Origin: Roseovarius confluentis | Lineage (GTDB): Bacteria; Pseudomonadota; Alphaproteobacteria; Rhodobacterales; Rhodobacteraceae | Assembly (NCBI RefSeq): GCF_002917925.1 | Contig: NZ_PPFE01000009.1 | Coordinates: forward strand, 1-64,000 | Length of the DNA: 64,000 nucleotides | Direction of reading: 5' to 3' | In this document: positions 1-9,509 of the stretch, in pieces | How the letters are laid out: each line of letters starts with the position of its first letter | Numbering within the stretch: the first letter of the stretch is position 1 | Translations under genes and position numbers: made by a program | Notes under the pieces: model-generated | Database searches by the model: none | Seen by the model: only the letters and a program-made list of their open reading frames with translations | What the model was told of the DNA's origin: nothing

Positions 1-142
1 GCTGCTGCCGCGTGGCGTCGCCCACGCCCGGCCGCTCCACCTTCAGAACATCCGCCCCGAACCACGCAAGAAGCTGCGTGCAGGTCGGACCCGACTGAAC
101 ATGCGTGAAGTCCAGAATCTTGATGCCGTCCAATGCTTTCAT
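1..142 (-). CDS. frc: formyl-CoA:oxalate CoA-transferase, N-terminal fragment
   Basis: Only the first 47 codons lie in the window; the gene runs off the left edge. The minus-strand translation begins [20 protein letters not shown] and continues through [18 protein letters not shown], which is the hallmark N-terminus of class III CoA-transferases of the formyl-CoA:oxalate type. The family exchanges CoA between formyl-CoA and oxalate in the cytoplasm, allowing oxalate decarboxylation and release of formate. The ATG lies 4 bp after the stop of the upstream GntR gene, so the two are probably cotranscribed. A formate dehydrogenase operon nearby would oxidise the formate produced. The assignment to Frc rather than another class III transferase rests on the N-terminus only. 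Confidence 0.75.
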   Translation of the reverse strand, partial: MKALDGIKILDFTHVQSGPTCTQLLAWFGADVLKVERPGVGDATRQQ

Positions 143-146
143 CAGG

Positions 147-842
147 TCATTCCCCCTTGTTTTTCGTGATGCCTGCGCGGGTCCAGACCTCGCGCACGTG
201 GTCGTGAAGGCGCATCGTGTGGTCGCGCACGCGAGCCTCTGCGAGGTCCACATCGCGCGCTTCGAGCGCCTCGATAATTTCCATGTGATCTGCCACTGAT
301 TGCGGCACACGGTCCTCCTCGGCCATGGATCGGCGACGCACCGCGTGCATGTGCACGAACAGGTTTTCCGCCATGCGGGCCAGCAACTCGCAGCCGGAGA
401 TTTCGAGGATTTTCTGGTGAAAGCGGATATTGTCGTCAGAATACTCCGCAATATCCGCCCCGCTCTTGGACACCGAGTATTTCATCGCGATGGTACGCAG
501 GCTGGCGATCTGGCGGTCCGTGGCGGTGTCACAGGCCAGCCGCGCCGCCATGCTTTCCAGCGCGGCCCAGGCAACGATCATCTCCAGAATGTCCGACAGC
601 GTCTTGCGCTGCACGAAAATGCCGCGACGCGGGCGCACCTCCAGAAGACCTTCCTGTTCCAGCCGCACCAGCACCTCGCGCAGCGGCGTGCGGGACACGC
701 CCAGTTGCTCGGCCAGGCCGCGTTCGTCCAGCCGCAGGTCGACATCGTCGGAATAGATATCCATGTCGAGGATCGCCTCGCGCATGCGGTTGTAGATGTG
801 ATCCTTGAGCGTGACAGAGGTATCGATCGGATTCAGTTTCAT
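147..842 (-). CDS. GntR-family (FCD subfamily) transcriptional regulator
   Basis: A 231-residue protein from the ATG at 842. The N-terminal winged helix-turn-helix contains [21 protein letters not shown], typical of GntR regulators, and the C-terminal part is the helical FCD ligand-binding domain with conserved acidic and histidine residues ([25 protein letters not shown]). The longer upstream reading frame to 983 is rejected because the GntR fold starts just after MKLNPIDTS. It sits directly upstream of frc, and a perfect palindrome of the kind FCD proteins bind lies 37 bp in front of its start, suggesting autoregulation of a gntR-frc operon. Ligand not known; oxalate, formate or a related acid is an inference from context. 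Confidence 0.85.
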   Translation of the reverse strand: MKLNPIDTSVTLKDHIYNRMREAILDMDIYSDDVDLRLDERGLAEQLGVSRTPLREVLVRLEQEGLLEVRPRRGIFVQRKTLSDILEMIVAWAALESMAARLACDTATDRQIASLRTIAMKYSVSKSGADIAEYSDDNIRFHQKILEISGCELLARMAENLFVHMHAVRRRSMAEEDRVPQSVADHMEIIEALEARDVDLAEARVRDHTMRLHDHVREVWTRAGITKNKGE

Positions 843-878
843 GGCAGCGTACCGAGGTGAGTCGTTAAGTTCGAAATC

Positions 879-888
879 TGGTATACCA
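879..888. promoter_or_regulatory. GntR operator candidate
   Basis: A perfect 10-bp palindrome TGGTATACCA lies 37 bp upstream of the gntR start. FCD-type GntR proteins bind short palindromes with a TGGTnnACCA-like core, so this is the likely autoregulatory operator. Confidence 0.6.
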
Positions 889-981
889 CGAACCAGCATC
901 GTGCAACGACAATCATTTGCGGATGCAGCAAAAAGTGTTGGCGTCGTCCGAAACGCAGACCGCCAAGGCGCCGCAAGAAAC

Positions 982-1009
982 AAAAGGGCCGGGAAACCCC
1001 GGCCCTTTT
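982..1009. terminator. intrinsic terminator of the formate dehydrogenase operon
   Basis: A 12-bp GC-rich stem (AAAAGGGCCGGG, 4-nt loop, complementary arm) flanked by A and T runs lies about 24 bp beyond the stop of the formate dehydrogenase alpha gene. It can act on both strands and separates the fdh operon from gntR-frc. Confidence 0.85.
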
Positions 1010-1032
1010 TCGATACTTCGCGTTGTTGCGAT

Positions 1033-3795
1033 CTATTCCGCTGCCACAGCCTCTTCTGCCTTTTCCACCCGCACGGCCGAGTATTTGAACTCGGGGATCT
1101 TACCGTAGGGGTCGATAGCCGGGTTCGTCAGAATGTTCGCCGCCGCCTCGACATAGGCAAACGGCATGAACACCATGTCCGGTGCAATCGCCCGGTCGGC
1201 ACGTGCCATCACATCGATTGAGCCGCGCTTGGTGGAGATGCGCACCATGCCGCCCGGCTCAACCCCCAGCTTGCGCAGGGTCGAGGGGTGCAACGAACAG
1301 TTGGCCTCGGGTTCCACCGCATCCAGAACGCTGGACCGACGGGTCATCGACCCGGTATGCCAATGCTCCAGCTGCCGACCCGTCGTCAGCACCATCGGAT
1401 AATCTGCGTCCGGCAGGTCGTCGGGCGGGATCACGCTGGCCGGGGTGAACCGGGCGCGCCCCTCGGGCCGCGGGAAGGCATCGCCGAACACCACGGCCTG
1501 GCCCGGGTCCTCGGGGCTGAGCGACGGATAGGTCACCGCCTCGCGCTCCAGCCGTTCCCAGGTGATGTTGTCGAGGCTGCGCATGTTGATCGCCATCTCG
1601 TTGAACACCTGCGACGGGTCGGTATAATTCCAGTTCAGGCCACAGCGCTTGGCCAGTTCGACCTCGATCCACCAGTCCTCTTTCGCCTCGCCCGGCGGCG
1701 GCACCGCCTGGCGCAGCATCTGGACGGTCCGGTTGGTGTTCGACACCGTCCCGGACTTTTCATAAAGCGCCGAGGCCGGAAGGATCACATCGGCATAGTT
1801 GGCCGTCTCGGTGATGAAGATGTCCTGCACCACAAGGTGATCCAGCATCGCCAGCGCGTCGCGGGCATGTTCCACGTCCGGGTCGCTCATCGCCGGGTTT
1901 TCACCCAGAACGTACATCGCCTTGATATGACCCTCGTGTACCGCGTCCATGATCTCGGTGACGGTCAGCCCCTTCTCGCTGCTGAAGTCGCCCGTTTCCC
2001 AGACTTCGGTAAACGCCTTGCGCACCCCGTCATCCGTGACCGACAGGTAGTCGGGCAGGAACATCGGGATCAGACCCGCATCCGACGCGCCCTGCACGTT
2101 GTTCTGACCGCGCAGAGGGTGCAGACCCGTGCCCGGACGGCCCACATGGCCGCACATCAGCGCCAGCGAAATCAGGCAGCGGGAATTGTCCGTGCCGTGG
2201 ATGTGCTGGCTGACGCCCATGCCCCAGAAGATCATGCCGGACTGCGCCGTGGCGAATTCACGCGCCACTTCGCGCAGCGTCTCGGCGGGAATGCCGCACA
2301 GCTCTTCCATTTTTTCGGGCGGGAACTGCGCCAGATGCGCCTTCTCGGCCTCCCAGTTCTCGGTGAACGCCTCGATATACTGCTGGTCGTAAAGCTCTTC
2401 CTCGACGATCACATGCATGATCGCGTTCAGCATGGACACGTCCGCGCCCGGCTTGAACTGCAGCATATGGCTGGCGAACCGCTTCATGCCCTGCCCACGC
2501 GGATCCATCACGATCAGCTTGCCACCGCGCTTGGTGAATTGCTTGAAATACGTCGCCGCAACAGGGTGGTTTTCCGTCGGATTGGCCCCGATGATGATCG
2601 CCACGTCGGCATTCTCGATCTCATTGAAGGTCGCGGTCACGGCCCCCGAACCGACATTTTCGATCAGCGCCGCCACCGAGGAGGCGTGGCACAACCGCGT
2701 GCAATGATCCACGTTGTTGTGGCCAAAGCCCTGGCGGATGAATTTCTGGAACAGGTACGCCTCTTCGTTGGTGCACTTCGCACTGCCGAAACCGGCCACC
2801 TCGCGGCCACGACCTTTCAGGCCGTTTGCCGCCGCATCCAGCGCCTCGTCCCACGAGGCCTCACGGAAGAAGTCCTGCCAGTTGTCCGGATCGACATTCA
2901 GGCCCTTTGCCGGGGCATCCTCCCGCCGGATCAGCGGTTTGGTCAGGCGGTGCGAGTGCTGGATATAGTCGTACCCGAACCGGCCTTTGACACACAGGCG
3001 GCCTTCGTTCGCGGGGCCATTGATACCCTCGACGTATTTCACCTTGTCGTCCTTGACCTTCAGGCTGATCTGGCAGCCCACACCACAGAAGGCGCAGACG
3101 CTGTCGACCTCACGGTCATAATCGGCGCTGTCACCCACTTGGGCGTCATCCACCACCGAGGACGGCATCAGCGCCCCGGTCGGGCACGCCTGCACGCATT
3201 CGCCGCAGGCCACGCAGGTGCTTTCGCCCATCGGGTCGTCGAAATCGAATACCGGAAAGCTGTCATGACCGCGACCGGCCATGCCGATCACGTCATTGAC
3301 CTGCACTTCACGGCAGGCGCGGACGCACAAGTTGCACTGGATGCAGGCATCCAGGTTGACGCTCATCGCGACGTGGCTGTCATCCAGAAGCGGCACACGG
3401 TCCTGTTCCAGCTTGGGAAAGCGGCTTTCCGATACGCCGGTCAGCTTGGCCATGTCCCACAGGTGGCTGGACTTGTCATGCGCCTTTTCCGGTTCCGGCT
3501 GGTCGGCGATCAGCATCTCCATCACCATCTTGCGCGCGGTTTCCGCCCGGTTCGAATTGGTGGTGACGTTCATACCTTCGCTGGCTTCGCGTATGCAGGA
3601 CGCAACGAGATTGCGCTCGCCCTCCACTTCCACCATGCAGGCGCGGCAGTTGCCATCGGGGCGGTACCCCGGCGCGGGCTTGTGGCAGAGGTGCGGAATC
3701 TTCAGACCCCGGCCATTGGCCACTTCCCAAATGGTCATGCCCTTTTCGGCTTCGACTTCCTTGCCATCGAGTGTCAACTTGATCTTGTCGGTCAT
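1033..3795 (-). CDS. fdsA: NAD-dependent formate dehydrogenase, alpha (molybdopterin) subunit
   Basis: A 920-residue cytoplasmic molybdenum enzyme oxidising formate to CO2. Order of domains: N-terminal 2Fe-2S ferredoxin (Cys37, 50, 53, 67), two 4Fe-4S clusters (Cys151/154/157 with Cys161; Cys194/197/200 with Cys204), the 4Fe-4S cluster next to the cofactor (Cys234/237/241 and Cys268), then the molybdopterin domains and a C-terminal dinucleotide-binding domain. In TRLCHASS, Cys369-His370 matches the catalytic Cys-His pair of cysteine-type formate dehydrogenases. The start is 3 bp after the beta gene stop. No fdsC/fdsD accessory genes follow; the terminator comes directly after. Members of this family feed electrons to NAD+ through the partner subunit. 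Confidence 0.93.
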   Translation of the reverse strand: MTDKIKLTLDGKEVEAEKGMTIWEVANGRGLKIPHLCHKPAPGYRPDGNCRACMVEVEGERNLVASCIREASEGMNVTTNSNRAETARKMVMEMLIADQPEPEKAHDKSSHLWDMAKLTGVSESRFPKLEQDRVPLLDDSHVAMSVNLDACIQCNLCVRACREVQVNDVIGMAGRGHDSFPVFDFDDPMGESTCVACGECVQACPTGALMPSSVVDDAQVGDSADYDREVDSVCAFCGVGCQISLKVKDDKVKYVEGINGPANEGRLCVKGRFGYDYIQHSHRLTKPLIRREDAPAKGLNVDPDNWQDFFREASWDEALDAAANGLKGRGREVAGFGSAKCTNEEAYLFQKFIRQGFGHNNVDHCTRLCHASSVAALIENVGSGAVTATFNEIENADVAIIIGANPTENHPVAATYFKQFTKRGGKLIVMDPRGQGMKRFASHMLQFKPGADVSMLNAIMHVIVEEELYDQQYIEAFTENWEAEKAHLAQFPPEKMEELCGIPAETLREVAREFATAQSGMIFWGMGVSQHIHGTDNSRCLISLALMCGHVGRPGTGLHPLRGQNNVQGASDAGLIPMFLPDYLSVTDDGVRKAFTEVWETGDFSSEKGLTVTEIMDAVHEGHIKAMYVLGENPAMSDPDVEHARDALAMLDHLVVQDIFITETANYADVILPASALYEKSGTVSNTNRTVQMLRQAVPPPGEAKEDWWIEVELAKRCGLNWNYTDPSQVFNEMAINMRSLDNITWERLEREAVTYPSLSPEDPGQAVVFGDAFPRPEGRARFTPASVIPPDDLPDADYPMVLTTGRQLEHWHTGSMTRRSSVLDAVEPEANCSLHPSTLRKLGVEPGGMVRISTKRGSIDVMARADRAIAPDMVFMPFAYVEAAANILTNPAIDPYGKIPEFKYSAVRVEKAEEAVAAE

Positions 3796-3798
3796 GTC

Positions 3799-5484
3799 TT
3801 ACACCTCGTCCGGGAAATGTTTCATCGTCAGGCGAATGGGATTGGGCGCCGCCTGGCCCAGGCCACAGATGGACGCGTCCACCATGGTCTGGCTCAATTC
3901 TTCAAGCAGCGACTGGTCCCACGTATCCGCCTGCATCAGCTTCACGGCCTTTTCACAGCCAACGCGGCATGGTGTGCACTGGCCACAGCTTTCGTCCTCG
4001 AAGAACTTCAGCATGTTTATGGCGGCTTCCTTGGCGCTGTCCTTGTCCGACAACACCACGACGGCGGCGGACCCGATGAAGCTGCCATGCGGCTGCAACG
4101 TATCGAAATCGAGCGGCACATCGTCCATGTGCGCAGGCAGAAGCCCCGAGGACGGACCGCCCGGCTGATAGGCCTTCAGGGTATGACCGTCCAGCATACC
4201 GCCAGCGGCCTCGACAATGTCGAGGATGGTCGACCCGGCAGGCAGCAGATGCACGCCCGGGTTCTTCACGCGGCCCGATACCGAGTAAGAGCGCAGACCC
4301 TTACGGTCGTTCTTTTCCACGCCCGACAGGATCTCGCCGCCCTCGCGCAGAACGCGGGCCACCCAGTAGAGCGTCTCGACATTGTTCACCAGCGTCGGCT
4401 TGTTGTAGACGCCGACCTGCGCCACGAAAGGTGGGCGATGGCGCGGCAGGCCGCGCTTGCCCTCGATCGACTCGATCATCGCGCTTTCTTCGCCGCAGAT
4501 ATACGCCCCCGCACCGCGGCGCAGTTCGATATAGCCTTCCTCGACGATGCCCGCCTCTTCCAGCGCCTTGATCTCCTTGGCGAGGATCTTAAGAACAGCG
4601 GGATATTCGTCGCGCATGTAGATAAAGCAGGTCTTCGCCTCGACCGCCCAGGCGGCGATCAACATACCCTCTAGGAACAAATGCGGCGTGCGTTCCAGGT
4701 AATAGCGGTCCTTGAATGTGCCGGGCTCGCCCTCATCGCCGTTCACGGCCAGATACCGCGGCCCGGACTCCGCCCGCACAAAGCCCCATTTCTTGCCCGA
4801 CGGGAAGCCCGCGCCGCCCAGGCCGCGCAGACCCGAATCGAGCAGCGTTTCCTGCACGGTCTCGAACACGCCGTCCTTGCGCAGTTCGGCCAGCTTCTCA
4901 TAGCCTCCGTCGGCCTTGTAGGTCGCGAAATCCTCGTACTCGGGGACATGCGTGTGGGTATCGCCACTGGCGATGGCCGATTCGACCTTCTCCACCGTCG
5001 CGTTGTCGATGTGGTTGTGGCCCAGCTCCAGCACCGGCGCCGTGTCGCAGCGCCCCATACAGGGTGCACGCAGCACGCGCACCTCGGAGGGGTCCATGCC
5101 ATCCTCCAGCGCGGCCTTCAGCTGTTGCGCCCCGGCCAATTCGCAGGACAGTGAATCGCACACCCGGATGGTCAGCGCGGGCGGGGGAACATCGCCTTCC
5201 TTGACCACGTCGAAATGCGCGTAAAATGTTGCAACTTCATAGACTTCGGCCTGCGCGATGCGCATCTCCTCGGCCAACGCGCGCAAATGCGCCGCGCTGA
5301 GGTGGCCAAACTTGTCCTGAATCAGGTGCAGATATTCAATCAACAGATCACGCCGCCGGGGCGCACCCCCCAGAAGCGCACGTACCTCTTCCCAGGCCTG
5401 GTCTTCCAGCTGCCGGCCTTTGGGCGTGTGCCGCCCCTTGCCCTTGCCAGATTTCCATACACCGCTGCGATCGTCCAATGCCAT
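3799..5484 (-). CDS. fdsB: formate dehydrogenase beta subunit, NuoE/NuoF fusion
   Basis: A 561-residue protein. The start at 5484 (MALDDRSGVWK) is chosen because GGGAGGA precedes it at ideal spacing; an upstream in-frame codon at 5532 lacks this. The first ~150 residues resemble NuoE/FdsG with a 2Fe-2S pattern (CDSLSC then CMGRC). The remainder is NuoF/FdsB-like: glycine-rich NADH site RGLGGAGFPSGKKWG, FMN site NGDEGEPGTFKDR, and a 4Fe-4S motif ESCGQCTPCRVGC followed by a distal Cys in CGLGQAA. In other bacteria gamma and beta are separate genes; here they are fused. The protein accepts electrons from FdsA and reduces NAD+. Confidence 0.92.
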   Translation of the reverse strand: MALDDRSGVWKSGKGKGRHTPKGRQLEDQAWEEVRALLGGAPRRRDLLIEYLHLIQDKFGHLSAAHLRALAEEMRIAQAEVYEVATFYAHFDVVKEGDVPPPALTIRVCDSLSCELAGAQQLKAALEDGMDPSEVRVLRAPCMGRCDTAPVLELGHNHIDNATVEKVESAIASGDTHTHVPEYEDFATYKADGGYEKLAELRKDGVFETVQETLLDSGLRGLGGAGFPSGKKWGFVRAESGPRYLAVNGDEGEPGTFKDRYYLERTPHLFLEGMLIAAWAVEAKTCFIYMRDEYPAVLKILAKEIKALEEAGIVEEGYIELRRGAGAYICGEESAMIESIEGKRGLPRHRPPFVAQVGVYNKPTLVNNVETLYWVARVLREGGEILSGVEKNDRKGLRSYSVSGRVKNPGVHLLPAGSTILDIVEAAGGMLDGHTLKAYQPGGPSSGLLPAHMDDVPLDFDTLQPHGSFIGSAAVVVLSDKDSAKEAAINMLKFFEDESCGQCTPCRVGCEKAVKLMQADTWDQSLLEELSQTMVDASICGLGQAAPNPIRLTMKHFPDEV

Positions 5485-5523
5485 GATCGGTCCTCCCGTT
5501 GCTTCCGGGATACTAAGGCATGC

Positions 5524-5533
5524 ATTGCGCAAT
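5524..5533. promoter_or_regulatory. possible LysR-type operator upstream of the formate dehydrogenase operon
   Basis: The palindrome ATTGCGCAAT lies 40 bp upstream of the fdsB start, in the 86-bp gap between the LysR gene and fdsB. The surrounding AT-rich bases fit a LysR-type T-N11-A site. Binding by the adjacent regulator is inferred from position only. Confidence 0.45.
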
Positions 5534-5570
5534 CAAAAATCGTATGATTCAAATCCGCGATAAGCAGGAC

Positions 5571-6461
5571 TTATTGCAGCACTTCCTTCAACGCCTGCAC
5601 TGTGCGCAGCGCAGGGCCTCTGTCCGCGGTTACAAGGCTGAGAGATTTGCGCACTTCCGGCTCGACCAACGGAAGGATGCGGACAGACCGGGGGGCGCCG
5701 GTATTCTCGACCAGAACCTTCGGCACCACTGTCGCCGCTGCTCCCTGGATTGCCATCACGACCCCAGCCGTAAGGCCCGACAACTCGGCAACGACGCGCG
5801 GGCGCGTGCCGACGTCCTGAAAGACCGTGTCGATGATGTGCCGATTCTGCATCCCCGGCTCCAGCAGGCAGAGCGGCAGAGCCCCCGCCTCTTTCCAGGT
5901 GATCTGGGTCTTGTCCCCATCAACCATATCTGCCGGCACCAGCAGTACGTATTCCTCGTCGTCGATCGGCGTCACGCTCAGGAAGCTGTGGATGGCGCTC
6001 TCGGAATTGGCACTATCGGTATAGGTGATCCCGGCATCGTAGGTCCCGGCCTCCAGCCCGTGCAGAATAGCCAGCGAATTCATCGTCTTGACGCGCACGG
6101 TAATTCCGGGATTGGCCTCTCGCAGCTGGATCACGGTACGCGCCGCCAACGCTGCCGCAGTGGGGATCGCCGCCAGTGACAGCACGCCCGTGACATCCCC
6201 GGGCTCGGCACTGAACTCGGTCTCCAGCCGCTTGACGTCCTCGAGGATCTGCAGCGCGTGGCGCACGATGCTCTCCCCGTCCGGCGTCAGCCCCTGAAAC
6301 CGGTTGCCCCGGTGCACGATCTTGGTCTCGAGGTGCTCTTCCAGCTTGGCGATGCGCATGGAAAACGCAGGCTGCGACACGCCGCATTCCTCAGCGGCGC
6401 GGGCGAAATGCTTCTGCCGTGCCAGCGCGGTCAGAAATTGCAGGTCTTTGAGGTCAAGCAC
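5571..6461 (-). CDS. LysR-family transcriptional regulator, likely of formate dehydrogenase
   Basis: A 296-residue LysR protein. The N-terminal winged helix reads LQFLTALARQKHFARAAEECGVSQPAFSMRIAKLE, the standard LysR helix-turn-helix, followed by the periplasmic-binding-protein-like effector domain. It lies upstream of fdsB in the same direction with an 86-bp gap carrying a palindrome. LysR genes commonly sit beside fds operons in alphaproteobacteria, so activation of formate dehydrogenase is the likely role. The effector cannot be read from the sequence. Confidence 0.85.
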   Translation of the reverse strand: MLDLKDLQFLTALARQKHFARAAEECGVSQPAFSMRIAKLEEHLETKIVHRGNRFQGLTPDGESIVRHALQILEDVKRLETEFSAEPGDVTGVLSLAAIPTAAALAARTVIQLREANPGITVRVKTMNSLAILHGLEAGTYDAGITYTDSANSESAIHSFLSVTPIDDEEYVLLVPADMVDGDKTQITWKEAGALPLCLLEPGMQNRHIIDTVFQDVGTRPRVVAELSGLTAGVVMAIQGAAATVVPKVLVENTGAPRSVRILPLVEPEVRKSLSLVTADRGPALRTVQALKEVLQ

Positions 6462-6546
6462 GCGCGCTCCATCGTCTGTCGCCAGTCGTGCCGGGTTAAA
6501 TCAAGCCCCGCGCCGGATGTCTATTTGAAACCGGCCCTTTGCCGCA

Positions 6547-7080
6547 TCACACCGGGCTGTCCACCCGCCCGAAGATCTGCGCCGCGTGCTTTTCAAGGTA
6601 GATGCGCAGCCACGGCGTATAGATGTCCGGCATGGTGCGCGCATAGTCGCGCAGGTCGTCAAGGTCGACCCAGGCCGTATCCATGACCTCGGCAGGGTTC
6701 GGTTTCGGGGTGATCCGCTGCGAAACTTTGGCCACGAACACATCCACCACTTCGTGCTCCACCAGCCCGCCGCCAACGTCGGCGCGATATTCCAGCTGGT
6801 CGCGATAGTCCAGCGCCAGGCCTTCGACTCCCAACTCTTCTATCAGCCGGCGATGCGCGCAGGCCTCGGCGTCTTCGCCCCAGTTGGGATGCGTGCAGCA
6901 GGTATTCGCCCAAAGGCCCGGCGTGTGATACTTGGCCAACGCCCGTCGCTGGATCAGCAGCTCATTGCCGCAAAGCACGAACACCGACACCGCCTTGTGC
7001 CGCAAGCCGCGCTCATGGGCTTCCAGCTTTTCGACGGCCACCAGGTCGCCGCCGATCCAAGTCGGGATCATCACGCTCAT
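6547..7080 (-). CDS. idi: isopentenyl-diphosphate delta-isomerase, type I
   Basis: A 177-residue Nudix-fold enzyme interconverting isopentenyl and dimethylallyl diphosphate, needed for phytyl tail and carotenoid synthesis. The metal/catalytic motif TCCTHP (after LWAN) and the Nudix-like stretch RRLIEELGVEG are present, with a typical length for bacterial Idi. Its ATG overlaps the bchP stop (ATGA), so it is the last gene of the bchG-bch2-bchP-idi unit. This bchP-idi arrangement is common in Rhodobacterales photosynthesis clusters. Confidence 0.93.
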   Translation of the reverse strand: MSVMIPTWIGGDLVAVEKLEAHERGLRHKAVSVFVLCGNELLIQRRALAKYHTPGLWANTCCTHPNWGEDAEACAHRRLIEELGVEGLALDYRDQLEYRADVGGGLVEHEVVDVFVAKVSQRITPKPNPAEVMDTAWVDLDDLRDYARTMPDIYTPWLRIYLEKHAAQIFGRVDSPV

Positions 7081-8255
7081 GTATAGGCCGCTGGCACCAG
7101 CCGCGTCAGATGCGCCAGGTTCTTCAGCCCGATCTTCAGGTGGGCCATGGGCCGGGCCTTTACCAGTTTCTTGTTCATATACGCCTCGAAGGTCAGACGC
7201 TGCACGTCGATATCATGGCACAGCGACACGAACCGCTCGCGCCGCTCGTCCGACTTGTAATAGGCATTCTGCATAGACGCCAGCACCCGGAACACCGTCT
7301 TGTGTTCCTTCATGAAAAGCTGCCGCGCCAGCCGCAGGTCCTTGACCCGCCCCGATGCCAGCGTCGCCGCCGCTGCCGTGGCCGCAACGCGCCCGCCTGC
7401 CATGGCGTAGTAGATACCTTCTCCGGAACTGGGCGCGACCACGCCGGCCGCATCCCCGGCCAGGACGACATCCTTGCCATTATCCCAGCGGTCCAGCGGC
7501 TTCAGCGGGATCGGCGCGCCTTCCTTGCGGATCGTCTCACACTCCGCCAGCCCGCTGGCCACGCGCAGATCGGCGGTGGCCTGCTTCACGTCCACCTCTT
7601 TCACAAGCGATCCCATTCCCACGCTGGCAGATTTGCCATGCGGAAAGACCCAGCCGTAGAAATCCGGGCTGATCCGGCCGTCATAGATCACGTCGCAACG
7701 GGTTGGATCGTATTCTCCGACCTTGCCGGGCGCCGCGATGATCTCATGATAGGCGATAACATAGGGAATCCGGTCGCCGCCCTCCACCTCATCCCGCGCG
7801 ACGTTCGACCGCGCACCGTCAGCGCCTATCACCAGCTTGCAGGGCAATTCACGTTCGTTCCCGCTGACCTTCTCGCGAAAGATAACCTTTACCTGTCCGT
7901 TCTCGCGCACGATCCGCTTGTATGTCCCGGTGGCGCGCACAGCACCCGCGGCCTCGGCCCGGACGCGCAGAAATTCGTCGAAATCCTCGCGGTCAACCAT
8001 GCCGACGAAACCGTTCTCGATCGGAATATCCACCTTTCGCCCGGTCGGAGAAATCATTCTTGCCGTCGTGATCCTGGCCACCAGCAGGTCTTCGGGAATA
8101 TCGAAATCCGCGACCAGGCGCGGAGGGATTGCGCCGCCACACGGCTTGATCCGGCCAGCCCGGTCCAGCAGCGCCACCTTGTGACCGGACCTTGCCAGGT
8201 CCTCCGCCGCCGTGGCCCCGCTCGGGCCGCCTCCTACCACCACAACGTCATACAT
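7077..8255 (-). CDS. bchP: geranylgeranyl reductase
   Basis: A 392-residue flavoprotein that reduces the geranylgeranyl tail of bacteriochlorophyll a to phytyl in three steps. It starts with an FAD-binding Rossmann motif (MYDVVVVGGGPSGATAA) and has the conserved KPCGGAIPPRL and GDAAGVVAPSSGEGIYYAM segments of BchP/ChlP. It follows bch2 by 3 bp and overlaps idi by 4 bp, consistent with coupled translation. Membrane-associated through its substrate. Confidence 0.95.
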   Translation of the reverse strand: MYDVVVVGGGPSGATAAEDLARSGHKVALLDRAGRIKPCGGAIPPRLVADFDIPEDLLVARITTARMISPTGRKVDIPIENGFVGMVDREDFDEFLRVRAEAAGAVRATGTYKRIVRENGQVKVIFREKVSGNERELPCKLVIGADGARSNVARDEVEGGDRIPYVIAYHEIIAAPGKVGEYDPTRCDVIYDGRISPDFYGWVFPHGKSASVGMGSLVKEVDVKQATADLRVASGLAECETIRKEGAPIPLKPLDRWDNGKDVVLAGDAAGVVAPSSGEGIYYAMAGGRVAATAAAATLASGRVKDLRLARQLFMKEHKTVFRVLASMQNAYYKSDERRERFVSLCHDIDVQRLTFEAYMNKKLVKARPMAHLKIGLKNLAHLTRLVPAAYT

Positions 8256-8258
8256 CTC

Positions 8259-9509
8259 TCATTCTCCCGGTTGCAGCAGCGGCGCATGAGGCCGGTGCAG
8301 GATGCGCACCGCCACCAACGCGGCGGCCAAGAACAGCACGGCCTCGAGGCCGAAGACAGCGGCATAGGCTGCCTCATCGCTCAATATCGTGCGGGCCAGG
8401 TCCAGCGTGCCCGTGGCAATCAATCCGGCCAGCCCGGCAGCCACCGCCTGGGCTGCCCCGAAAACACCCATCCGCGTGCCGGTGGCGCCCTCTTGCGCTG
8501 CGGCAAGCCGCATCATCGAGCCAATCGCGCCCACGACGAAAAAGCCGTTGCCCAGCCCGAGAATAACCGTGAATGGCACCAGTGCCGCGCCTGCACCAAG
8601 GCCCATCAGGCCCACCGCAGACACCACGCAGCCGGTAACGGCCCATGTCCGTAAGCTGCCCAGCTTGAACGTCGAAAACGCGCCCGCCATCAGCATCCCC
8701 AACAGCGCCGCGCCATCCTTGCCGCCCGACAGCTTGGTCGACTCGTCAGGTGTCAGACCGTGGATATGGCCTGCGAAAGGCTCCAACACCAGTTCACTGA
8801 GGTAGAAGGCCAGGATCGACAGGAAGACAAACCCGGTAAACGCCTTCGCCGCCGGGTCCGCCCACGTCGCGCGCAAGGCCGGGCCGAGGTTTGGCTCCTG
8901 TGGTGCGGGCACGGCGCCAAGGCGCCGCTCGACTCCCCAAGTGGCGATCAATGCAGCCACGAAACAGGCCGCCGCGACCACTGGAACAACCAGCATCAGC
9001 CGCTCCGGGCTGTAGGGTTTCAGCGCGACACCCGCGCCCACCGACGCCGCAATCGCGCCCGCAATCAGCATCAGCCAGGCGAACGTGGCCGCCGCGCCTT
9101 TCTTGTCATCCGGAGCCGCCGTCGCCAGTAAGGCCAGGAACGAGGTCCCCGCCGCCCCGATCCCGAACCCGATCAGTGCATAGGCCAGTATCCAGACCGC
9201 AAGCGCGACCTGCGTACTCGGCGCAAAGGCGATTGCCCAGGCCGTCAGCACAAGCCCCGCGCCCACCACGAGCGTTCCGCCCAGAATGAACGGTGTCCGC
9301 CCGCCCTTGGTGTCAGAACGATGCCCCCAGATTGGACGCGATAACTGCACGGCGTAATGCAGCGCCACCAGGAACCCGGGCAACAGCGCAGGCAACGCCA
9401 GCTCGACCGTCATCAACCTGTTGAACAGGTTCACCGGCAGGGCCGCCATCCCGCCGATCGCGGCGTTGGCCAGGCACAGCCTTGTGATACCGCCCCACCC
9501 CAGCGTCAT
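8259..9509 (-). CDS. PucC/BCD-family membrane protein (Bch2, ORF428-type)
   Basis: A 416-residue protein with about 12 hydrophobic segments, belonging to the bacteriochlorophyll delivery (BCD) family of the major facilitator superfamily that includes LhaA and PucC. Its place between bchG and bchP is conserved in purple bacteria, where the R. capsulatus homologue is called ORF428/Bch2. A role in handling or delivering pigment near BchG is likely but not proven. The start overlaps the bchG stop by 4 bp. A second family member, lhaA, is in this window at 21.7 kb. Confidence 0.88.
   Translation of the reverse strand: MTLGWGGITRLCLANAAIGGMAALPVNLFNRLMTVELALPALLPGFLVALHYAVQLSRPIWGHRSDTKGGRTPFILGGTLVVGAGLVLTAWAIAFAPSTQVALAVWILAYALIGFGIGAAGTSFLALLATAAPDDKKGAAATFAWLMLIAGAIAASVGAGVALKPYSPERLMLVVPVVAAACFVAALIATWGVERRLGAVPAPQEPNLGPALRATWADPAAKAFTGFVFLSILAFYLSELVLEPFAGHIHGLTPDESTKLSGGKDGAALLGMLMAGAFSTFKLGSLRTWAVTGCVVSAVGLMGLGAGAALVPFTVILGLGNGFFVVGAIGSMMRLAAAQEGATGTRMGVFGAAQAVAAGLAGLIATGTLDLARTILSDEAAYAAVFGLEAVLFLAAALVAVRILHRPHAPLLQPGE

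Noticed and set aside
1288..4674. Very long plus-strand open frame (1128 codons) opposite the formate dehydrogenase genes
   Set aside because: It is antisense to fdsA and fdsB, low in hydrophobic structure and rich in His/Arg/Gln, the usual shadow of high-GC coding DNA.
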